Both the position numbers and the translations under genes were made by a program. A DNA stretch of 11,236 nt from JBNJEM01 sp051745935 (GTDB lineage Bacteria; Planctomycetota; Planctomycetia; Pirellulales; Pirellulaceae). Below, in pieces: positions 1 through 7,321 of this stretch. The notes under the pieces were generated by a model. It was given only the letters and a program-made list of their open reading frames with translations, made no database searches and was not told the DNA's origin. The stretch spans positions 1 to 11,236 of the forward strand of contig JBNJEM010000205.1 of assembly GCA_051745935.1 (NCBI GenBank). The letters are read 5' to 3'. Positions within the stretch are counted from its first letter, which is position 1. Every line of letters starts with the position of its first letter.

Positions 1-439
1 GATCATTATGGTGCCCACTGGTGGATCTTCAACGCGTGCATCAAGGACGCGCTACAAACACCGGGCAACCTGGTTGCTCTGCTTTGTGCAATATCCGGCT
101 TTGTCACCCCCCCACCCTGGCGGACTATCCCCTGGCGCTATCGACGGCGATCGAACACGACATTCATGCCATTTTGTCGCTTAGCCTGTCAGGTTTGGCC
201 CCGCAGTGGGCAAAACATGACTAAGAGTGGTGCGGATTAAGCTCCTTTTACAGCCCGTCACAAGGCACGAGTTTTCGCTTCCAAAACGCCCGGGATGACG
301 GGAAACCTGAGTGGTTTTGTCATGGCTTCTTCGCTCACGTTGTGATGAGTTCGCCGGTCTTTCGGGGGGGGGGCTCAACGGGGCGGGATTAACTTAAGTT
401 CGACACCTTTGACTTTAGCTTATACGTTCGGGGAGAATC
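1..439. other. Left-edge region without a convincing gene
   Basis: No complete gene is convincing here. The frame beginning at base 1 stays open to a TAA at 238-240, and its first ~22 codons (through the sequence HWWIFNACIKDALQTPG) have plausible coding composition. It could be the 3' end of a gene entering from the left, but I recognise no domain and the rest looks non-coding. A 7-bp inverted repeat (CCCGTCA at 254-260, TGACGGG at 296-302) encloses a second one (GTTTT at 271-275, AAAAC at 282-286). A run of ten G lies at 365-374. I could not identify a credible promoter for the gene starting at 440. Confidence 0.5.
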
Positions 440-1165
440 ATGAAGAAAGCAATTTATCAGCTCGCCGGCCTCGCGCTGGTCTTGACACTCGCCAGTCCCG
501 CATGGGCGGACTTCGCGGTCACGGTAGGTGACGTGTACGGTATCGACCATTTAGGATACACCGACGTCGGGGGCGGCCCGTTCGAGATGCAAAAAAAGTC
601 TGGATTCGATGGCAGCGACATCGGAGACCCGTGGTACACCTTCTGCGCTGAAAAATCCGAGACGATTAGTACGCCCGGCGAGTTCGAAGTCGCTGGGGTA
701 GGTAAAACGAGCCTCGACAAATATGGAAATCAGTACACGCTGCAAGACTACGGGGCATGGGTTTACCAGCAATATCATGCCAAGGATCTGGATGGGGGGG
801 ACGATCTTGACGATAACGATCTGAATAACGCCGTTCAGTCGGCGATTTGGTGGTCGATGGTGAACGACGATGGAAATAATCAGCTTGGGTACGAGGACAC
901 GGACTTTTCTACGTGGGAAGGCTCGTACAACGGCACCCACGGGTACGACACCGAACTGGGCACCTTTGCCCTGGCATATAATGACTACTCGCAAGCCGGC
1001 GACGTCGACGTGAGCCGAGTCGTGGTCATGAATCTTCAGAAGGACGGAGCCCCCGTCCAGGACATGGTGGGCATCGCACCCATACCGGAGCCCACGACGA
1101 TCGCGATTTGGTCGCTGTTGGGCGTGGCGGCGATCGGGTTGGCGCGGTACCGGCGTCGCAAGTGA
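440..1165 (+). CDS. PEP-CTERM sorted secreted protein with thioester-domain-like Cys/Gln signature
   Basis: This is an exported protein of 241 residues with a C-terminal PEP-CTERM sorting signal. Residues 1-23 form a signal peptide (KK, a hydrophobic core, then PAWA before D24). The C-terminus has the full tripartite signal: PEP at 216-218, a hydrophobic helix at about 219-235, and a basic RYRRRK tail. In the family this signal is processed by an exosortase, delivering the protein to the envelope or matrix. The body is acidic and Asp-rich (DDLDDND at 121-127). It has a single cysteine, in TFCAE at residue 69, and later the motif AVQSAIWW with Gln133. This Cys plus QxAIW layout resembles the internal thioester domains of surface adhesins, and related Cys/QxAIW motifs recur in PEP-CTERM proteins. 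The start is set by GGGGAGAA at 430-437, just before the ATG. The gene stands alone and is followed by an intrinsic terminator. Substrate or ligand is unknown. Confidence 0.92.
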   Translation: MKKAIYQLAGLALVLTLASPAWADFAVTVGDVYGIDHLGYTDVGGGPFEMQKKSGFDGSDIGDPWYTFCAEKSETISTPGEFEVAGVGKTSLDKYGNQYTLQDYGAWVYQQYHAKDLDGGDDLDDNDLNNAVQSAIWWSMVNDDGNNQLGYEDTDFSTWEGSYNGTHGYDTELGTFALAYNDYSQAGDVDVSRVVVMNLQKDGAPVQDMVGIAPIPEPTTIAIWSLLGVAAIGLARYRRRK

Positions 1166-1193
1166 GCGTGCCTGCCAAGCGGTTGAAATCAAG

Positions 1194-1226
1194 AAAACCC
1201 CGTTGCTTTTCGCAGCGGGGTTTTTT
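1194..1226 (+). terminator. Intrinsic terminator after the PEP-CTERM gene
   Basis: A 13-bp stem pairs 1194-1206 with 1212-1224, with one G-T wobble and the loop TTTTC, and its 3' arm runs into six T (1221-1226). It lies 28 bp past the stop codon. The A-run on the 5' side means it could also act on the opposite strand, but no minus-strand gene ends here. Confidence 0.9.
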
Positions 1227-1659
1227 AGGCTCCAGGCGGCAACGATTCGGGCGGTCGAGCCGGCCGGTATCCGTTTCGTGGATCGTCATCGAGACCGCAA
1301 CCGCCCCGCGTCGATTGTGAAGGTCTCGGGGCTTGTGGCACGCTTCCAGCGTGCGGTGAATTGGCTCCGGGATGTTTGGGTACGCGTCCGGTGTCCTGGG
1401 GTTTCCCCTCCAGGCTAAGGTGTGTCTGGCCTCCGGCCAGAGGAGCACGCATGGTAACGACCGGTTCGCCGCGTACCCACGTTTTCGATACGCCCGGTTT
1501 GAATGACGGTCCGACCCGGGCACCATGACGGGCATACCATTGAACGCCCACGCCACCCGCCAACGGCGCTGATTGACGCACCCGCCTCCATTCGCCACGC
1601 ATGCAACACCGGCAACCCCATACGCCACCCACCAACCGGTAATGATTCACGTCTCCGGA

Positions 1660-1743
1660 CCCATTGCCCCGTGGGGGCGTGCCCATTGTCCCGTGGGGAT
1701 GTGACACCGTTGAACCCTCGCGCCGTACCCGTTGCCCCGCGGG
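1660..1743. repeat. Three short GC-rich direct repeats
   Basis: The unit CCCATTGCCCCGTGGGG occurs at 1660-1676, again at 1682-1698 with one change (C to T), and in a diverged form, CCCGTTGCCCCGCGGG, at 1728-1743. The starts are 22 and 46 bases apart. Each unit contains a small CCCC/GGGG palindrome. Its function is unknown; it could be a slippage-derived repeat. Confidence 0.6.
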
Positions 1744-1847
1744 TACAAATCACCACCGGACACACGCCCCGCTCGCTGAAGGCGGGCCACACCTTCGCAT
1801 GGGGGCGAAGCGGAGCGCAGCTTCATGGCTCCTATTGGTGCGTTGGA

Positions 1848-1874
1848 CCTTCGTCCGCCAGCGGCGGACGAAGG
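1848..1874 (-). terminator. Perfect stem-loop downstream of the 527-residue protein gene
   Basis: CCTTCGTCCGCC (1848-1859) and its exact complement (1863-1874) form a 12-bp stem with a 3-nt AGC loop. The stem begins 21 bp past the minus-strand stop at 1896-1898. No T-run follows in the minus direction, so it is not a canonical intrinsic terminator. It may instead protect the mRNA 3' end, assist termination, or simply be an intergenic palindrome. A second inverted repeat, GCCGGC TCAA GCCGGC (1890-1905), spans the stop codon itself. Confidence 0.4.
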
Positions 1875-1895
1875 CCCGGGCATGCCAACGCCGGC

Positions 1896-3479
1896 TCAAG
1901 CCGGCGGCGAGTACGGATCGAAGTGCTCCGCGTATCGGGCATGGAGGAATTCGAGTTTTTCGTCCAGGTCCGCGCACTTGGCGGCCAAATCGGGCCGCAG
2001 CCGCGTGACGGTCTGCAGGGCTTGACTGAAGGCGGCGGTGGCGCTTTGGATCATCCAAACATCTTCTTGTTCCCTGAAGACGACTCGCAGGTCGTCAAAG
2101 CACTCGTGCAATTCACGGCAGTGATCGACCGCTGCTTCATCGGACTTCAAGTCATGGATCAACTCAGCCATGTGACCGCCGATTGAAAACAACATCACCC
2201 CGCAGGCCTCCAACGGCGGCATGTCCTCGAAGAACTGCATGTTCGTGTGACTACGTTGCCAGACTCGCGCTTCGTTTTCAGTCTCCCGTTCCGTCTCGTG
2301 TTCATGCTCCTGGTCCTTTCCGTTGTCCTCGGATTTCCGGCCACCTTGATCGGGCTCGACGTCGCGGCGCATCGCTTCCCATTCTTGTTGGACCAGTTGC
2401 CACTGTTCGAACGTGTCGTAAAACGACGTCGCGAAACAATGATCGAGCGAGAAGTTATCGAGTTGCCAGATCATCGGCTGGCCGCTGTCGTGCATCATCC
2501 GACACAGGGGACAATCGTCATGTTCGACGGCATGTGATTCGGGAATCACCGCCGGCAACCGGGATCGCTCGCGGGCGATCATGGCGGCGGGGCTTTGGTC
2601 ATAGAGCACCTGGTGGGGCTGGTGCATCCATTCCTGCTGCAGCTGCTCCAGGTGCCGGACATGCTCCCGCGGGTCCCCGGCATGGTCAGTCCCCAGCCGA
2701 CGCTCGTATTCCACTAACAACTGGCTGGTCATTTCGTGGTAGAGAATGATCTCATGCGAGCCAAATCCGCCATGGCAGTAGGCATGAGAATCCACGGGAA
2801 GCCTAGGGGGACATCGCCCGGTGAGGCCCCAAATCCGCCCCTGGTCTTGAATATCTCCGTCAATGAAAGCCCGATCGGCAAGCAGAACTTCGCGAGGTGT
2901 CTTTTGCTGCAGATCCTCGCGGGGCGTCAACAACCACGACTCCTGGAGCTGCCGGGTGGGCTCGTCCAGCTGGTCGGCGTTCCGCCGCCACTGTTCCACA
3001 ATCCACCCCGGCAGCTTCCCGTAGAGCACGCCGCGGTAATCGACGCAGTCAATTTCCGCCCACCGCCCACGCCGCTCGCGGGCTCGCTGTTCCCACCCCT
3101 CGGCGGTTTCCGTGATCTCCCATTCCTCCGGAATTCGGTACGGCAACCAATCGTCCAAGAGCTCGTTTTCGGTACATGACTGAACATTACCGAGCCGGGG
3201 CATGTCGGGGAGCGGCGTATCCATGACCAGGAGACGGGCTGTCAGGTCGATAATGACGTGCCCGCCCTCCATCACGCTTTCCCCCAAGCCCGGCCGACAC
3301 TGGCCCTCGACGTGCTCCACCACCGAAGGGTCGACGAAACGCCCCATGGCGGTGAGCCACTCATCTTTTGTCATCGGCTGGGCGCTCAAAGCCGCCACCC
3401 CAACATCCGCCAATCCATCATGGATCTGGAAGTGGACCTTCTGCTCGGCACCGACCACGCTAACCATGGTTTTCAACAT
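1896..3479 (-). CDS. Uncharacterised acidic protein with a CPLC motif
   Basis: This protein of 527 residues is one I do not recognise. The start is well supported: on the minus strand AAGGAG (3493-3488) lies 8 bases before the ATG. No signal peptide or membrane segment is visible, so it is probably cytoplasmic. Residues 1-370 are Trp-, His- and acid-rich. Two similar short segments, KTPREVLLADR (193-203) and QSPAAMIARER (295-305), may be a repeated helix cap. A CPLC pair at 323-326, preceded by H320 and followed by H347-C348, could bind a metal such as zinc; this is inference. Residues 372-405 form a highly charged, Glu/His/Lys-rich linker, leading to a mainly helical C-terminal segment (about 406-527). 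The gene is monocistronic and divergent from ygiQ. It resembles the large orphan proteins of planctomycetes. Confidence is high that it is a gene and none is offered on its function. Confidence 0.85.
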   Translation of the reverse strand: MLKTMVSVVGAEQKVHFQIHDGLADVGVAALSAQPMTKDEWLTAMGRFVDPSVVEHVEGQCRPGLGESVMEGGHVIIDLTARLLVMDTPLPDMPRLGNVQSCTENELLDDWLPYRIPEEWEITETAEGWEQRARERRGRWAEIDCVDYRGVLYGKLPGWIVEQWRRNADQLDEPTRQLQESWLLTPREDLQQKTPREVLLADRAFIDGDIQDQGRIWGLTGRCPPRLPVDSHAYCHGGFGSHEIILYHEMTSQLLVEYERRLGTDHAGDPREHVRHLEQLQQEWMHQPHQVLYDQSPAAMIARERSRLPAVIPESHAVEHDDCPLCRMMHDSGQPMIWQLDNFSLDHCFATSFYDTFEQWQLVQQEWEAMRRDVEPDQGGRKSEDNGKDQEHEHETERETENEARVWQRSHTNMQFFEDMPPLEACGVMLFSIGGHMAELIHDLKSDEAAVDHCRELHECFDDLRVVFREQEDVWMIQSATAAFSQALQTVTRLRPDLAAKCADLDEKLEFLHARYAEHFDPYSPPA

Positions 3480-4142
3480 CGCAGCTTCTCCTTTTCACTC
3501 GTTCATGTTTGGTACGAACTGGCTGCGCGTTGCTGAATCTTTCCGCCAGTAAGGCGGTGCACCCTCAGAATACCAGACGAATTGAAAAACCCCGGCCCGG
3601 AAAAAGCAATGAAGAGGCCTTTTTTCAGGAATTCATCGCTTCGTGCACGGACCGAGCGACATACACATGTCACCCCACCGGCCGCGAGAGATGGATCACG
3701 AGTTTGGCAAGCAACAACCGCCGCCAGAACTCGTGGCGCCGGCAAGCCCCCCTAACAGGGCCAGGCCGATCCCCGCCGAGCCCGCCTCGGGGGGTTAAGG
3801 TTCGGGTAACCGTTCACGGGCAAGGCGGTGGGCTGGCCAAAACCCCGGAAACCGGGCAAACGAGCGGGGGTAGGCTTACAGCGTTTGTTGCGGGGCCTCG
3901 TTTCAAACCCTGGACCTCGCCCCACCCACGCCGTGACGATCACCAGCGGTGCTCCAGGTGCCATGATCGGCCCACGGATGGCAGGACGGCCCCACGGATG
4001 AAGAAACGGAAAATGCCACGCGGCCTTTTTTTCAGGGGTGAGCCCCGTCGGCCGTGTCCCCTTTGGTCCTTTCAGTCCCTGAGGTCCTTGATTCGACGCG
4101 AGCAAGGACGCAACGCGCGACAAAACCGGCTACAAGGACCTA

Positions 4143-4247
4143 ATATTTCAGGCGGTTGGATTTTTCCCCCGTGGAAGGCTGCCCGACGCAAGCCGTCCTC
4201 CCCTTGGTCGGACTCGCGGCGGAGAAAGTCATCCGCGACCGGTATAA
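4143..4247 (+). repeat. Interspersed ~104-bp repeat, copy A
   Basis: This is the first of four copies in the window (A here, B 6391-6494, C 7104-7207, D 9541-9644). The unit runs from ATATTTCAGGCGG to GACCGGTATAA. The central block GACGCAAGCCGTCCTCCC is identical in all four. Copy A is 105 bp, one base longer than the others, because of differences in the T/C-rich part near position 25. It ends 98 bp before ygiQ and points towards it. The unit contains inverted segments (in copy B GTCCGAC and GTCGGAC around a 19-nt loop), so it resembles ERIC-type intergenic palindromic elements in size and position. Confidence 0.9.
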
Positions 4248-4330
4248 GGTTTTTCCCCATCCCGGTTCGGGACGCCGGGCTCGGAGGGCCATCGTACGTC
4301 CCTTCCGGCCCTAGCCGATCTCGCGGCGGT

Positions 4331-4339
4331 TGCGATAAT
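4331..4339 (+). promoter_or_regulatory. Possible extended -10 element for ygiQ
   Basis: TGC-GATAAT at 4331-4339 matches an extended -10 box (TGn followed by a TATAAT-like hexamer). No matching -35 is visible. A start point about 7 bases after the hexamer would fall at or next to the ATG at 4346, which would make the transcript leaderless. That would fit the absence of a usefully spaced ribosome binding site. This is a sequence-only inference. Confidence 0.3.
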
Positions 4340-4345
4340 GAAGGC

Positions 4346-6364
4346 ATGAACCCGCATGCAACACCCGACAACGCCCCCAATCGTACTAGCAAATTGGTCG
4401 AGCGGTTATGTCCCGGCCGGTGTCTGGCCGGCGAGCCGCTGCCGATGACCATGGAAGCCGCGTGCGAGCGCGGTTGGAATGAGTTGGATGTTGTGTTCGT
4501 CACGGGCGACGCGTACATCGATCATCCCAGTTTTGCCATGGCCATCTTGGGACGCGTATTGGAAGCGGCTGGGTACCGGGTGGGAATCGTCAGCCAACCG
4601 GATTGGCAATCGTGTGAACCATGGCGCCGCTTCGGACGTCCCCGGCTGTTCTTTGCGATCAGCGCGGGGAACATGGATTCGATGATCAATCACTACACGG
4701 CCAACCGCAAGGTGCGAAACGACGACGCCTATTCCCCGGGCGGCCGGATTGGAAAGCGGCCCGACCGGGCCACGTTGGCGTATTGCCAGCGGGCACGGGA
4801 AGCGTACAAAGGCGTTCCCGTCATTGCCGGCGGGGTCGAAGCCTCTTTGCGCCGTCTAGCGCATTACGATTATTGGAGTGACAAAGTACGACGGTCGATT
4901 CTGCTGGATGCGAAAGCCGATCTTCTAGCTTTCGGCATGGGTGAAGAGTTGATCGTGGAGATTGCCGGGCGGTTGGATGCGGGAGAAGGCGTCAATGACT
5001 TACGAGACGCGCGCGGGATTGCCTACGCCATGGGGGCTTCTGAGACGCCGCCGGACGACGCAATCGTGTTACCCAGTTACGAAGCGGTGCGCGAAGATCG
5101 CATGGCTTTTTCCGAAGCCACCCGAATCATTCATCATGAAACCAACCCACACGCCGCGGGACGACTGGTGCAATGGCATGACAATCAAGCGGTTGTCGTT
5201 AATCCTCCGGCACTGCCGCTCGGCCAAGAGACGATGGATCGCATTTATGGCCTGCCCTACACCCGGCAGCCGCATCCGATTTACACGGAGCCGATTCCCG
5301 CCTTCCAAACGATCAAGGACTCCGTCACCATCATGCGAGGCTGCTTTGGTGGCTGTGCGTTCTGTTCCCTTGCGGCACATCAGGGGCGAATCGTTCAATC
5401 TCGCGGCGTGGAATCGATTCTCAGCGAATTGCGACACATCGGCGCCGCCCCGAAGTTCAAGGGGACGGTGAGTGATTTGGGGGGACCGACCGCGAACATG
5501 TACCAGATGGGCTGTAGCCAGCCGGACCGGGAGGCGGCCTGCCAGCGTCAATCCTGCCTCTACCCGCGGATCTGCAAATGGTTGCGAACCGATCATGGGC
5601 CGCTAATCGAATTGATGCGCGAAGCGCGTCAAGTTCCTGGGATTGGAAGAGTATTGATCGCGAGCGGGATTCGGATGGACCTTGCCGAACGCAGTCCCCC
5701 GTATATTCGCGAGCTCGCGCGACATCATGTAGGGGGATGCTTGAAAGTCGCTCCAGAGCATACGGATCCTGTCGTGCTCGGTTATATGCGGAAGCCCGGC
5801 ACGGGCGGTTTCGAGGCCTTTTCGGATGAATTCAACCGCGAGTCCAAACGGGCCGGGAAATCTCAATACTTGGTTCCATACTTCATGGCCAGCCATCCCG
5901 GCAGTGATCTGAACGCGATGATCCATTTGGCGCTTTATTTGAAGCGTACGGGATACCGTCCCGAGCAGGTGCAGGACTTTATCCCCGCGCCGATGGACGT
6001 GGCCACGGCCATGTACCATACAGGGCTCGACCCGGTTACCAAGAAGCCGGTCCACTGCGCCCGCAAAACGCGTGATCGCGCACTGCAGCGAGCTTTGATG
6101 CAGTTCTTCAAGCCGGAGAATTATTTCGAAGTCCGCCGAGCTCTCCAGGAAGCGGGCAGACCGGAGCTCATTGGAAACGATCCTGAATGCCTCATTCCCG
6201 CAAGCCCCCCGCCAGGGGCCGCGCGCAAACGTCGCCGCGCCGGACACGCGGCTGGCAATCGTCCAGCCGCGCCAAAGCCCAACCCAAAGAAACGCAAGCG
6301 GTCCCGCAAGGAAGGACGACACAAACCGGGAAAAGGTTACCGGCCGAAGCGGAAAGACAGATAA
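4346..6364 (+). CDS. ygiQ: YgiQ family radical SAM protein
   Basis: This 672-residue protein belongs to the YgiQ (UPF0313) family of radical S-adenosylmethionine proteins, cytoplasmic enzymes whose reaction is still unknown. The match to E. coli YgiQ is extensive: VTGDAYIDHPSF (52-63), GNMDSMINHYTANRK, KRPDRATL, GGVEASLRRLAHYDYWSD, HHETNP, and DLGGPTANMYQMGC. The cluster motif CFGGCAFC places the three 4Fe-4S ligands at C333, C337 and C340. The N-terminal Radical_SAM_N region (about 20-320) is followed by the radical SAM barrel and the C-terminal DUF3362-type region. The end is a Lys/Arg-rich tail from about residue 625. It is shorter than the 739-residue E. coli protein because an internal insert of the latter is missing. 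The frame is open from 3509, but the upstream part is non-coding repeat DNA. The ATG at 4346 puts the N-terminus where family members begin. It stands alone, flanked by repeat copies A and B. Confidence 0.95.
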   Translation: MNPHATPDNAPNRTSKLVERLCPGRCLAGEPLPMTMEAACERGWNELDVVFVTGDAYIDHPSFAMAILGRVLEAAGYRVGIVSQPDWQSCEPWRRFGRPRLFFAISAGNMDSMINHYTANRKVRNDDAYSPGGRIGKRPDRATLAYCQRAREAYKGVPVIAGGVEASLRRLAHYDYWSDKVRRSILLDAKADLLAFGMGEELIVEIAGRLDAGEGVNDLRDARGIAYAMGASETPPDDAIVLPSYEAVREDRMAFSEATRIIHHETNPHAAGRLVQWHDNQAVVVNPPALPLGQETMDRIYGLPYTRQPHPIYTEPIPAFQTIKDSVTIMRGCFGGCAFCSLAAHQGRIVQSRGVESILSELRHIGAAPKFKGTVSDLGGPTANMYQMGCSQPDREAACQRQSCLYPRICKWLRTDHGPLIELMREARQVPGIGRVLIASGIRMDLAERSPPYIRELARHHVGGCLKVAPEHTDPVVLGYMRKPGTGGFEAFSDEFNRESKRAGKSQYLVPYFMASHPGSDLNAMIHLALYLKRTGYRPEQVQDFIPAPMDVATAMYHTGLDPVTKKPVHCARKTRDRALQRALMQFFKPENYFEVRRALQEAGRPELIGNDPECLIPASPPPGAARKRRRAGHAAGNRPAAPKPNPKKRKRSRKEGRHKPGKGYRPKRKDR

Positions 6365-6390
6365 AATAGAGGACAAGCTGAGTTAAACAG

Positions 6391-6494
6391 TCATACCGGT
6401 CGCGGATGGCGTTGTCCGCCGCGAGTCCGACCAACGGGAGGACGGCTTGCGTCGGACAGCTTTCCACCCGGACGAATCCGCCCGCCTGAAATAG
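6391..6494 (-). repeat. Interspersed ~104-bp repeat, copy B
   Basis: This is a reverse-strand copy of the unit described at copy A, 104 bp long, starting 26 bp after the ygiQ stop. Its ACCGGTAT end faces ygiQ, so copies A and B bracket that gene as inward-pointing inverted repeats. It holds the clearest internal stem of the four: GTCCGAC at 6425-6431 pairs with GTCGGAC at 6451-6457. Confidence 0.9.
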
Positions 6495-6643
6495 ACGGGT
6501 GAAATCTTGCGCCAAATGGCAAGAACTTGGCGGGTTGCGCGTAAAAAATGCTGGTAACACTTTAGCCGGCTGGAATAGAATCCTAGCTTCGTGATCGCAA
6601 AGCCCTGATGGACGTACCCTGTTTAACCGCAAGGCCCGCATGG

Positions 6644-6759
6644 ATGCCACGGGCTTGTCCCGTGGTGGTTCACGCTCGCCGCTACACACCGGACAGACAC
6701 ACCACGCCTAGCCCTCGGTAGCGTGGAACGTAACGGACCACGGGACAAGCCCGTGGCAT
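6644..6759. repeat. Nested palindrome: 22-bp inverted repeat with self-complementary arms
   Basis: The 22 bases at 6644-6665 (ATGCCACGGG...CCCGTGG) are the exact reverse complement of 6738-6759, with 72 bases between. Each arm is itself a hairpin, since CCACGGG pairs with CCCGTGG around CTTGT. The spacer holds a further CCACGC/GCGTGG stem (CCACGC begins near 6700). The element can therefore fold either as one long stem or as separate local hairpins. No coding sequence is present. Confidence 0.85.
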
Positions 6760-7103
6760 TTGCACCTCCAAAAGCCTTTCCTCAATATGTGCAACAGGTG
6801 CAACAGACGTGCAAACGTCCGCGGATATCGGTCTTTTGCCCGTGAACGGTTCCCCCTTTTTCCAACCCCCATTGCCTGGAAGAGCCTTACTTCAGTTCGC
6901 TAAAAAGTTAGCAAACGCTGAATCTGCTCGAGAGGCATGTGGAGTCTCGCCTCCACCACTGGCACGGTCTGGCTTGTTCAGCGTGTCGGGTTTGATTACA
7001 CTAGGGGGTGCCGTGTGCGGTTGGTGCGTCCGCGGTTGATGGGCGGTGAGGCGGCATTCGGGTTAGAGCGATCTTTCAGACGTTTAAGGCATAACAAAAC
7101 CGT

Positions 7104-7207
7104 TTATACCGGTTGCGGATGGCGTTGTCCGCCGCGAGTCCGACCAACGGGAGGACGGCTTGCGTCAAGCAGCTTTCCACCCGGACAAATCCAACCGCCT
7201 AAAGTAT
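7104..7207 (-). repeat. Interspersed ~104-bp repeat, copy C
   Basis: This is the second reverse-strand copy, 104 bp, closest in sequence to copy B in its second half (GGACAACGCCATCCGC). It is bracketed by a degenerate direct repeat: ATAACAAAACCGTTTA at 7091-7106 and ATAACAAAACCATTCA at 7215-7230. It ends 114 bp before the sigma factor start. Confidence 0.9.
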
Positions 7208-7321
7208 GGAAGCCATAACAAAACCATTCACATGTCCTGTCATCCCAAGGGGTTTGGGAAGTGGAACCTAGGCTTTGTTACGGGCTATTAAGTGTTCTCA
7301 CGCCGATTCGGTGGCGCTGCG

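Larger units (their letters stand above)
1227..1895. other. Hairpin-rich non-coding block
   Basis: No gene is supported. The open frames here are C-rich or G-rich, overlap each other on both strands, lack ribosome binding sites and show no family resemblance. The block is built from short hairpins: GCACGC/GCGTGC at 1338-1354; an imperfect one at 1395-1414 (CCTGGGG against CCCCTCCAGG); TCTGGCC/GGCCAGA with a 3-nt loop at 1425-1441; and CTTCGC/GCGAAG at 1793-1810. It also holds a threefold short repeat at 1660-1743 and a perfect 12-bp stem at 1848-1874, listed separately. I infer structured intergenic repeat sequence. Confidence 0.6.
3480..4345. other. Divergent intergenic region upstream of ygiQ
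   Basis: This 866-bp stretch separates two divergent genes. It is open in the ygiQ frame but reads as Arg/Pro/Gly-rich low-complexity protein without homology. It carries repeat copy A (4143-4247), a CCGCC/GGCGG hairpin at 3543-3557, an approximate 19-bp tandem repeat (CGGCCCACGGATG at 3968-3980, CGGCCCCACGGATG at 3987-4000), and a hairpin plus T-run at 4010-4032 with no gene in front of it. The 16-mer AACCGTTCACGGGCAA at 3808-3823 recurs inverted at 6836-6851. Confidence 0.6.
6365..7321. other. Repeat-rich intergenic region between ygiQ and the sigma factor
   Basis: I see no gene in these 957 bases. The region contains repeat copies B and C, the nested palindrome at 6644-6759, a hairpin at 6506-6523 (CTTGCGCCA / TGGCAAG), and an imperfect hairpin at 6891-6922 (TTCAG and GCTAA pairing with TTAGC and CTGAA). 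It also has the inverted copy of the 16-mer AACCGTTCACGGGCAA at 6836-6851. The short open frames here run through repeats and have no ribosome binding sites. No clear promoter for the sigma factor could be picked out. Confidence 0.6.

Noticed and set aside
399..426. Possible -35/-10 pair (TCGACA ... TATACG) ahead of the PEP-CTERM gene
   Set aside because: The spacer is only 15 bases and the -10 match is poor; the start point would fall inside the ribosome binding site.
551..1192. 213-residue minus-strand open frame
   Set aside because: It lies opposite the PEP-CTERM gene, whose signal peptide, sorting tail, ribosome binding site and terminator all support the plus strand.
1026..2186. Several 100-230-residue open frames on both strands around the hairpin block
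   Set aside because: They overlap one another, are Arg/Pro/Gly-rich, have no ribosome binding sites and follow from the high GC content and repeats.
4010..4032. Hairpin followed by seven T, resembling a terminator
   Set aside because: The stem is short with a mismatch, and no plus-strand gene lies upstream for it to terminate.
3509..4345. An N-terminal extension that would make the ygiQ product 951 residues
   Set aside because: The extra 279 codons are Arg/Pro/Gly-rich, run through repeat copy A, and match nothing in the family; YgiQ homology begins just after ATG 4346.
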